Assembly (NCBI GenBank): GCA_015069205.1
Contig: SVIZ01000006.1
Coordinates: 1 to 64,000, forward strand
Length of the DNA: 64,000 bases
Source of the DNA: Oscillospiraceae bacterium
Lineage (GTDB): Bacteria; Bacillota; Clostridia; Saccharofermentanales; Saccharofermentanaceae
Direction: 5' to 3'
Part shown: piece by piece, positions 1 to 6,375 of the stretch
Position numbering within the stretch: position 1 is the stretch's first letter
How the letters are laid out: every line of letters starts with the position of its first letter
The notes under the pieces: generated by a model
The model's database searches: none
Told to the model about the DNA's origin: nothing
The model's input: only the letters and a program-made list of their open reading frames with translations
Program-made: the position numbers and the translations under genes

Positions 1-2
1 TT

Positions 3-980
3 CAGGATCTAGGCCAGCCGCTGATCAATTATATTGCTTTCAGAATACTGGTCCCTTTAGGCGTAAACATTCTGGTTTATATTATTGCCAGGTTTTCGAA
101 CAGGTCTGATACAAGTACCGATAGCACGAAAAATAGAGTTGTATCATTTGCCGGTCTCGTAATGACGGGCGTGATTGCACTCGCGCACAGCTACTTCATT
201 CCGCTTTGGCTTTTGCCGCTGTTTACGGTCGTAATCTGCACGATCTTCCATGACCGATTTATCCTTATGATCCAGGCGGGCTTAAGTTTTGTATTTGTTC
301 TTTATGCGGGCATTCTCCATTTGTACGATTACCCGGACCAGAGGGCATTTACGATCCTCTGCATTATATTTTCTGAAGTCATTGTAATCGCCCTGAGCAT
401 CATTTCTTACAGGCTTGAGATATTCAATATCAGAATGCTTATGGTGCGCGAGAGAAATTTTGCCGGTGCAGATAAGTTCGAAAACGGTTTTGAGACCGAC
501 TCTGTTACCGGAGTTTACAGCAAGAAATATCTTACGGAAGAAGCAGAGAAGATCCTTGCTAAGACCAATGAGCTCGATCCGTGCGGTGTTGCAATAATTG
601 ATGTCGATGACTTCAAGAAGATCAATGATGAGATGGGCAATGACAAGGGAGACGATGTCCTCCGCACACTGGGTTCTGTCCTTCAGGATTATATCGATGA
701 GGATACGATCGTCGGAAGATACGGCGGAGATACATTCGTTGTTATTTTCGAGAACGGTGTCAGGGAAGAAAACCTCGATGCACTGAATCAGATCCGCAAA
801 GACTTTTCGAAGAAAAAGTATTCATTTACAAAAGAACCCGTTACAATAAGCGGTGGATATTCATGGTTTGATGTTACCATGGATCTGAAGAGTGCTCTGG
901 ATGAGGTTGAGAAGTCTTTGTCTATAGCGAAAAGTTCAGGTAAGAATGTAATAATGGCTTCAGGCGAAAGCGAGGATTAA
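3..980 (+). CDS. Membrane-bound GGDEF protein, 5' truncated, degenerate signature
   Basis: The reading frame is open from base 3 through the first ATG (162), so the gene enters from outside the window and its start is not seen. The visible protein has several hydrophobic membrane segments, then a GGDEF domain over roughly its last 165 residues. GGDEF domains make cyclic di-GMP from two GTP. The signature reads GGDTF (723-737) within RYGGDTFVV. The second acidic position, normally E or D and needed for catalysis, is Thr, so the domain may be inactive, a GTP sensor or a partner subunit. The upstream conserved DVDDFKKIND motif is intact. The next gene starts 4 bases after the stop, suggesting an operon. 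Confidence 0.85.
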   Translation, partial: QDLGQPLINYIAFRILVPLGVNILVYIIARFSNRSDTSTDSTKNRVVSFAGLVMTGVIALAHSYFIPLWLLPLFTVVICTIFHDRFILMIQAGLSFVFVLYAGILHLYDYPDQRAFTILCIIFSEVIVIALSIISYRLEIFNIRMLMVRERNFAGADKFENGFETDSVTGVYSKKYLTEEAEKILAKTNELDPCGVAIIDVDDFKKINDEMGNDKGDDVLRTLGSVLQDYIDEDTIVGRYGGDTFVVIFENGVREENLDALNQIRKDFSKKKYSFTKEPVTISGGYSWFDVTMDLKSALDEVEKSLSIAKSSGKNVIMASGESED

Positions 981-984
981 ACAT

Positions 985-1650
985 ATGGGTAAGAAAAAAG
1001 ATAAGGCTGTCAATTACAATGCCGGCAGAATAGTGATCGACATCGTCATGTTGTTCCTGGGACTCATATTCATCATCGGAACCATTGCAGGTAAAGGCGA
1101 TGACATTGCAGCAGGATTTGTCAGGATCATCGGCGCCGCGCTCATTGTGGTAGGAGTATTTGCCCTGATCAACTTCTTGAGGATCAAGGAAAAGACCGTT
1201 TTTGACTGGATCGTGCTCATTATCGGCTTATCGATTGCCGTTGTCGGAATCGTGTTCATCGTTAATCCGCTTCCCGTCATCACGGTATTCAACTTTATCT
1301 TCGGAATAATCATCGCAGTTTATGCGATCGTCATCATTGTTTCGGCAATCGGAACATTAAGGATCTCCGGCGCGAAATACTGGTGGTTCTCAGTTCTTTT
1401 CGGCGTTATTGCCCTTGCACTCGGAGCAGTGATCATTTTCTTTAATTTTGCAACCAAGACTCTCACTGTTGTTATCGGTATCACTCTTGTTGTCGGCGCC
1501 ATCGGCGGTATTGCAAATGCCATGCTCGCATCACAGGCCAAGAAGGAATTTAAAGCTAATTCCAAGATCCTTGACGATGCTTCATTTACGGTAGATTCCA
1601 CAACGACAGAATCTGATAACACATCAGGTGACGACAGCACAAAGTTCTGA
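985..1650 (+). CDS. HdeD/DUF308-like membrane protein
   Basis: This 221-residue protein has a short basic N-terminus, about six closely packed hydrophobic segments arranged as helix pairs, and a hydrophilic Ser/Thr/Asp-rich C-terminal tail of about 40 residues. The pattern of repeated GxxxxxxGxxxI segments resembles the HdeD/DUF308 family, membrane proteins of unclear biochemical role sometimes linked to acid stress. It follows the GGDEF gene after 4 bases and is probably cotranscribed. The function is not known. Confidence 0.6.
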   Translation: MGKKKDKAVNYNAGRIVIDIVMLFLGLIFIIGTIAGKGDDIAAGFVRIIGAALIVVGVFALINFLRIKEKTVFDWIVLIIGLSIAVVGIVFIVNPLPVITVFNFIFGIIIAVYAIVIIVSAIGTLRISGAKYWWFSVLFGVIALALGAVIIFFNFATKTLTVVIGITLVVGAIGGIANAMLASQAKKEFKANSKILDDASFTVDSTTTESDNTSGDDSTKF

Positions 1651-1699
1651 TATTTCCTGATTCCGGTCAGCACGTAAACATCCCGGAGGACAACTAATC

Positions 1700-2338
1700 A
1701 TGAAAGTTACATTCATCGGCCACGCATGCTTCCTGATCAAATTCTCCACAGGCCTTTCAGTCTGCTTTGATCCTTATGTGCACGGATACGTTCCCGGTCT
1801 TTCCGACTGCAATGTTGCTGCTGATGAAGTGTTCTGCTCACATGAGCACGAAGACCACAATGACCGTGCTTCGGTCGGATCTCCCGATGTTCCTTATTCC
1901 GGTCCCGCACCCGAAGTAGAGTTTATCGCGTCATATCACGATGAAGTTCAGGGAGCAAAGCGCGGCCCCAACAATATCACCATCGTAAGATCAGGCAGCG
2001 AGTCCGTTGTCCACATGGGCGACATCGGATGTGAGCTTACTGATGACCAGATCGGAAAGTTAAAAGGATGCGATCTTCTCCTGATCCCCGTCGGAGGTTT
2101 TTTCACGATCGGCTGTAAGGAAGCTTTTGACCTTTGTCAGAAGATCGATCCGAAGGTCGTTGTCCCGATGCATTACAGGGGAGAGACATTCGGATATGAT
2201 GTGATCTCCGGAAGAGAAGAATTTGTTGAGCTGGTCAAAAATGCCGGCGGACGCGCCATAGTAAACGGCGGAAACAGTGTAGATACTCTTCCTGAAGAAA
2301 AATCTCTTCTATTATTAGAACCGCTTCGAATTTTGTAA
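1700..2338 (+). CDS. MBL-fold metal-dependent hydrolase (UlaG-like)
   Basis: A 212-residue protein of the metallo-beta-lactamase fold. It begins with the strand MKVTFIGHACFLI typical of UlaG-like hydrolases and carries the metal motif HEHEDH (HxHxDH) near residue 50, a further Asp in HMGDIG and a C-terminal metal His in VVPMHYRG. Such proteins bind one or two Zn or Mn ions and hydrolyse phosphoester, lactone or similar bonds; the substrate cannot be read from sequence. A ribosome binding site (GGAGG) lies 10-15 bases before the ATG. It is about 50 bases behind the DUF308 gene and could be in the same transcript. Confidence 0.85.
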   Translation: MKVTFIGHACFLIKFSTGLSVCFDPYVHGYVPGLSDCNVAADEVFCSHEHEDHNDRASVGSPDVPYSGPAPEVEFIASYHDEVQGAKRGPNNITIVRSGSESVVHMGDIGCELTDDQIGKLKGCDLLLIPVGGFFTIGCKEAFDLCQKIDPKVVVPMHYRGETFGYDVISGREEFVELVKNAGGRAIVNGGNSVDTLPEEKSLLLLEPLRIL

Positions 2339-2393
2339 CACAAGATTGGACTTCTTTACGATATAATCTTTTCGTTGAAGGGGGTTCAATCCT

Positions 2394-3878
2394 ATGTTTA
2401 AGCTCGGTTTTTCCAATGACAAGTATGTAGAGCTCCAGAGTGAGCATATCAGAGAGCGCGTCGAGAAGTTCGGCGGCAAGCTTTATCTTGAGTTCGGCGG
2501 CAAGTTGTTCGACGACTATCACGCTTCAAGAGTTCTTCCCGGTTTTGAACCTGACAGCAAGATCAGAATGCTCAAGGCTCTTTCGGAAGATGCTGAGATC
2601 GTTATCGCGATCAATGCTGATGCTATTGAGAAAAATAAGAGAAGAGGAGATCTCGGCATTACTTATGACCAGGAAGTTCTCCGCTTGATCGATGCTTTCA
2701 CTGAGTTCGGACTCTTTGTCGGAAGCGTAGTAATCACGCAGTTTGCAGGCCAGCCTCTTGCTGAGAAGTTCGAGTCAAGACTCCGCGGTCTCGGAGTTAA
2801 GTCCTACAGACACTATCCCATCGAAGGATACCCTTCAGATATTCCGCTCATCGTAAGTGAAGACGGCTACGGCAAGAACGACTATATCGAGACTTCACGT
2901 AAGCTCGTTGTCGTTACGGCTCCGGGTCCGGGTTCAGGAAAAATGGCTACATGCCTTTCACAGCTCTATCACGAGAATAAGCGCGGCATCAAGGCAGGCT
3001 ACGCCAAGTTCGAGACATTCCCTATCTGGTCCATCCCGCTCCAGCATCCCGTTAACGTTGCTTATGAGGCAGCAACTGCAGACTTAGCTGACGTTAACAT
3101 GATCGATCCTTTCCACCTTGAAGCATACGGAAAGACAACAGTTAACTACAATAGAGACGTTGAGATCTTCCCCGTTGTAAACGCTATTTTCGAGAAGATC
3201 TACGGCGAGAGCCCTTACAAGTCACCTACGGACATGGGTGTAAACATGGCAGGATTTGCAATCATCGATGATGAGGCGTGCCAGGCAGCTTCAAGACAGG
3301 AGATCGTAAGAAGATACTACGAAGCTAAGATGGCTGCACGTGCCGGCAACTCCGACGGTTCAGACGTTACTAAGATCGAGTTCCTCATGAAGAAGAGCGG
3401 CATCGACATTTCCGACCGCCGCGTTATCGGAGCAGCTGCCGTACGCGCAGAATCCACAGGCGGTCCTGCTGTAGCATTAGAGCTCCCTGACGGACAGATC
3501 GTTACAGGTAAGACGACACCTCTCCTTGGACCTGCATCTGCAGCGCTTCTTAACGCTCTTAAGGTCCTTGCAGGAATCTCACATGATATCCCGCTCATCT
3601 CACCCAATGTTATCGAGCCTATCTCCGATCTCAAGATCAATCACATGGGCAACCACAATCCGAGACTTCATACAGACGAAGTCCTCATTGCGCTTGCGAT
3701 CAGTGCTGCCACAAACCCGGTTGCAGAGCTCGCCATGCAGCAGATCAGCAATCTCGCTAACAGCGACGCGCACTCAACAACCATGATGAGTTCCGTTGAC
3801 GTAAACATGTTCCACAAGCTTGGGATCAACCTTACTTGTGAGCCTGTCTACGAGACAAAGAAGCTTTATCACAGATAA
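2394..3878 (+). CDS. DUF1846 (UPF0371) family protein
   Basis: A 494-residue cytosolic protein, the usual length of the DUF1846 family, which is widespread in Firmicutes. Recognisable features are the N-terminal [11 protein letters not shown] segment, the glycine-rich [16 protein letters not shown] segment near residue 180 that resembles a phosphate-binding loop, and a C-terminal region with [14 protein letters not shown]. The family has known structures but no firmly assigned reaction. A TATAAT box (2362-2367) precedes a GGGG-type ribosome binding site, and a strong terminator follows, so it is probably a single-gene transcript. Confidence 0.85.
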   Translation: MFKLGFSNDKYVELQSEHIRERVEKFGGKLYLEFGGKLFDDYHASRVLPGFEPDSKIRMLKALSEDAEIVIAINADAIEKNKRRGDLGITYDQEVLRLIDAFTEFGLFVGSVVITQFAGQPLAEKFESRLRGLGVKSYRHYPIEGYPSDIPLIVSEDGYGKNDYIETSRKLVVVTAPGPGSGKMATCLSQLYHENKRGIKAGYAKFETFPIWSIPLQHPVNVAYEAATADLADVNMIDPFHLEAYGKTTVNYNRDVEIFPVVNAIFEKIYGESPYKSPTDMGVNMAGFAIIDDEACQAASRQEIVRRYYEAKMAARAGNSDGSDVTKIEFLMKKSGIDISDRRVIGAAAVRAESTGGPAVALELPDGQIVTGKTTPLLGPASAALLNALKVLAGISHDIPLISPNVIEPISDLKINHMGNHNPRLHTDEVLIALAISAATNPVAELAMQQISNLANSDAHSTTMMSSVDVNMFHKLGINLTCEPVYETKKLYHR

Positions 3879-3903
3879 GTTTCTGATTATTCTTTTTGAC
3901 TTT

Positions 3904-3936
3904 AAAGCCCGGTCTTCATTGCACCGGGCTTTTTTG
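3904..3936 (+). terminator. Intrinsic terminator of the DUF1846 gene
   Basis: A perfect 10-bp stem (AAAGCCCGGT 3904-3913, ACCGGGCTTT 3923-3932) with a 9-base loop runs into a T tract. Confidence 0.9.
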
Positions 3937-3955
3937 TTTTGTATACCCCAAGTAT

Positions 3956-4051
3956 GGCAATACTCCGGCTATAGCCGTACTTTTAGCCGTATTATTGCCC
4001 CTTATCTGACGGAAAATACGGCAAAAAATACGGCAGCGCCGTATTATTGCC
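3956..4051. repeat. Two imperfect palindromic units upstream of the ctsR promoter
   Basis: Unit one has arms 3956-3971 and 3984-3999 (14 of 16 positions complementary); unit two has arms 4020-4034 and 4038-4051 with only a 3-base loop. Both share the core GGCAATAATACGGC and its complement; GCCGTATTATTGCC occurs verbatim in both right arms. The first unit also contains the perfect palindrome CGGCTATAGCCG (3966-3977). No gene is visible between the terminator and the ctsR promoter. The role is unknown: a DNA-binding site, transcript hairpins or an intergenic repeat family are all possible. Confidence 0.75.
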
Positions 4052-4081
4052 CTGATTTTTTGAAGCAAACGTTTTCGAGTG

Positions 4082-4110
4082 TTGACAAAAGACAAGAAAA
4101 GTCAGATAAT
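4082..4110 (+). promoter_or_regulatory. Sigma-A promoter of the ctsR operon
   Basis: TTGACA (4082-4087) and GATAAT (4105-4110) are separated by exactly 17 bases, a near-consensus vegetative promoter. Transcription should start near 4117, inside the CtsR operator. Confidence 0.85.
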
Positions 4111-4116
4111 TCGATT

Positions 4117-4161
4117 AGTCAAAGAAAGTCAAAGTCAAAGTCAGAAAAGAACAAAGTCAAA
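4117..4161 (+). promoter_or_regulatory. CtsR operator (direct heptad repeats)
   Basis: AGTCAAAGAAAGTCAAA at 4117-4133 matches the CtsR box (RGTCAAA, 3-base spacer, RGTCAAA). A third partial heptad GTCAAA follows at 4134-4139 and another AGTCAAA at 4155-4161. The site sits at the predicted transcription start, so bound CtsR would block initiation: classic autoregulation of the clpC operon. Confidence 0.9.
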
Positions 4162-4189
4162 AACGATTAAGCGGAAGGAGGACGATCTT

Positions 4190-4651
4190 GTGGCTAGACT
4201 GGTTGATGTCATAGAACAGATGATCAAAGAGATGGTCGATGAGAATGACGGAACGGCGACGATCTGCAGAAGCCAGTTGGCGGAGCAGGCGAACTGCGTG
4301 CCGTCCCAGATCACATATGTACTGTCTACAAGATTTTCGGGCGGAAGCGGATATATTGTCGAGAGCAGAAGAGGCGGCGGCGGACAGATCACGATCACAC
4401 GTGTAAATCATGTCGGACCTGCCGAGTATCTGAAGGCGGTCATCGACAGTGTCGGTGATGACCTGTCGCAGCAGCAGGCAAAGAACCTCTTAACAAATGC
4501 GGTTACTGTCGGCGCGATGACTTCAAAGGAAGGTACTGCGATCATGTCAGCGGTATCAGACAGGGCTCTGGCAAGAGTTGACTCGGATATAAGGGCGGTC
4601 TTAAGAGCGGATATTTTCAAGCATGCGCTTTTGGGACTGATGGTTACTTAA
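4190..4651 (+). CDS. ctsR: Transcriptional repressor CtsR
   Basis: CtsR is the heat-labile repressor of class III stress genes (clpC, clpP, clpE). I chose the GTG at 4190 because AAGGAGG lies 8 bases upstream and it gives 153 residues, the normal CtsR length. The frame is open to a GTG at 4079, but that would place the promoter and operator inside the gene. The protein has the N-terminal winged-helix DNA-binding domain and the glycine-rich wing (RRGGGGQI, compare RGGGGYI in other CtsR proteins), which inserts in the minor groove and senses heat, then a C-terminal helical dimerisation domain. It is the first gene of the ctsR-mcsA-mcsB-clpC operon. Confidence 0.93.
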   Translation: MARLVDVIEQMIKEMVDENDGTATICRSQLAEQANCVPSQITYVLSTRFSGGSGYIVESRRGGGGQITITRVNHVGPAEYLKAVIDSVGDDLSQQQAKNLLTNAVTVGAMTSKEGTAIMSAVSDRALARVDSDIRAVLRADIFKHALLGLMVT

Positions 4652-4682
4652 GAGGATAGAACCCGGAAGGAGACAATAATTA

Positions 4683-5351
4683 ATGAGATGTGAAAGATGC
4701 GGTAAAGAACTTACCAACAGGATAATAAAGATAAACGGCATCACTTACTGTGAGAACTGCGCGAGGCTTATGGGCTACGACAGGTTCCTAAGAGACCCGG
4801 CAGATCTTATGAGCAATCCGTTTTCACCGTTGGATCAGCTTGCGACTTCGCTGATGCAGATGAGTGAGCTCGATTTCGGCAACAGCACACTTACATGTCC
4901 CAAGTGCGGAATGACTTTAAGGGAATTCGAGAATGAGGGCCGCGTAGGATGTATCGAGTGCTACAACACCTTCAACGACAACATCGTAAGAGAGATGTTC
5001 AAGCAGCAGGGCAACAGCGAATATGCAGGACGAATTCCCGCGCAGTCTGCTGATACTGATGCAAAGACGGAAGATGTTCCGCAGATAAAGAAGATCGCAA
5101 AGCCCAATCCGGATGCTGCAAAGGCAGAGGCTCCGAAGGTTGATGCTAAGGAGAGCGCTCCCGCTGCTGCAAAGAAGAATTCAAAGGACGGTCTTACTCT
5201 TGACCAGCTCATGAAGGCTGACCTCGGTATGCTCTCTGACGAAGAACTCGAAAAGGGTATCAAGGTCGCTGCAGATGCCGAGGAATACAAGCTCGCATCA
5301 AGACTCAGAGACGAACTCAAGGGCAGAAAGGACGGTGGCAACAATGGCTGA
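4683..5351 (+). CDS. mcsA: McsA-like zinc-finger and UVR-motif protein
   Basis: A 222-residue protein with two pairs of CxxC motifs (C3/C6 with C23/C26, and C72/C75 with C90/C93), expected to bind two zinc ions, and a C-terminal UVR motif (about residues 185-218) like that in UvrB/UvrC and ClpC. In Bacillus McsA activates the arginine kinase McsB and helps control CtsR. This copy is longer than usual because of an Ala/Lys/Pro-rich linker of about 50 residues before the UVR motif. The ribosome binding site AAGGAG lies before the ATG, and the 3' end overlaps mcsB by 8 bases. Confidence 0.9.
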   Translation: MRCERCGKELTNRIIKINGITYCENCARLMGYDRFLRDPADLMSNPFSPLDQLATSLMQMSELDFGNSTLTCPKCGMTLREFENEGRVGCIECYNTFNDNIVREMFKQQGNSEYAGRIPAQSADTDAKTEDVPQIKKIAKPNPDAAKAEAPKVDAKESAPAAAKKNSKDGLTLDQLMKADLGMLSDEELEKGIKVAADAEEYKLASRLRDELKGRKDGGNNG

Positions 5352-6375
5352 GTGGTATGTTAACGAGGGTAAGGACAACGATGTTGTTCTCTCCACAAAA
5401 GCGTGCATCGTCCGTAACATCAAGGGATATAATTTCATGCCGCGTCTGGACGACAAGGAGTGCAAGAGCCTCCTTGAGACCATCGATGGCGTTATAGATA
5501 AAGATGAATTCATGGGCGGAGTTGCTTCAGGTTTTGATAAGGAAACAACTTTAAGACTTACAAGACTCCAGATACTCGGACGCGAAGCCAGCATGATGGC
5601 AGATCCCGACAGAAAGGCTTTCTACTATAACGACGACGCAAGCCTCTCGATCGGTGTAGGAAGCGGCGAACATCTTACCGTAAAAGCAATGGCACAGGGC
5701 CATGACATCAGCGTTTACAAGAAAGCCGAAAAGGTAGCTTTAGATCTAGAGAGCAAACTTGATGTTGCTTTCTCAGAGACATACGGATTCCTTACTTCAA
5801 ACATAAAGCTTGCAGGTACGGGACTTAAGATCCTTTACACAGTCGCGCTTCCCGCGATCTCAAAGACCGAGGGTGGTATCGCTGCACTCACACAGCGTGT
5901 AGGCCAGTACGAATGGCAGATCTATCCTTTCGCTGAAAGAGGCGAGAGCGCCGATTCCGGTGTTTACATCATTGCGAGCGTAAATACTCTCGGCATTACT
6001 GAGGATGAAGTCCTTAAGAGAGGCGAGATGCTCATCGCTGATGTCATCAAGGCTGAAAGAGCATGCAGGGATGAGATCGCTTCAAACAAGAAAGAGCAGT
6101 CGGCAGACATCTACGGCAGATCTTACGGCACATTAAGATATGCCGGCATGATCTCCAGAAGCGAAGCGCTTCAGGCTTTAGGGTGGCTGAGGCTCTATCA
6201 CGATTACGATGATTCCGGTGAGATAAAGCTCTCCTGGAACACTCTGGATAAGTTAACGATGGATATACTCTGGGAGCCCGGTGCTCCGTCAAGAAAGAGC
6301 AGCCAGAGTGCGGAATCGCAGAAATTCAGGGCAAATGGAATAAGAAAGATTTTGAAAGGGGATGACCTATCATGA
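5344..6375 (+). CDS. mcsB: McsB-like protein, probably catalytically degenerate arginine kinase homologue
   Basis: The position between mcsA and clpC, the 343-residue length and the guanidino-kinase-like layout identify it as McsB, which phosphorylates arginines to mark proteins for ClpCP. The ATG at 5344 is chosen because it begins the conserved domain and overlaps the mcsA stop. The catalytic motifs are altered. The Arg-rich SSRIRLARN block reads STKACIVRN (residues 17-25), the NEEDH loop reads GSGEH, the CPTNxGTGLR signature reads NIKLAGTGLK (no Cys, Arg to Lys), and the RGxYGEGS loop reads YPFAERGES. The C-terminal helical domain (RSYGTLRYAGMIS) is well preserved. I infer a regulatory pseudokinase or a very divergent enzyme. 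Confidence 0.8.
   Translation: MAEWYVNEGKDNDVVLSTKACIVRNIKGYNFMPRLDDKECKSLLETIDGVIDKDEFMGGVASGFDKETTLRLTRLQILGREASMMADPDRKAFYYNDDASLSIGVGSGEHLTVKAMAQGHDISVYKKAEKVALDLESKLDVAFSETYGFLTSNIKLAGTGLKILYTVALPAISKTEGGIAALTQRVGQYEWQIYPFAERGESADSGVYIIASVNTLGITEDEVLKRGEMLIADVIKAERACRDEIASNKKEQSADIYGRSYGTLRYAGMISRSEALQALGWLRLYHDYDDSGEIKLSWNTLDKLTMDILWEPGAPSRKSSQSAESQKFRANGIRKILKGDDLS

Noticed and set aside
4079..4189. Longer ctsR starting at GTG 4079
   Set aside because: It would include the -35, -10 and CtsR boxes in the coding region; the start at 4190 has AAGGAGG and gives normal length.
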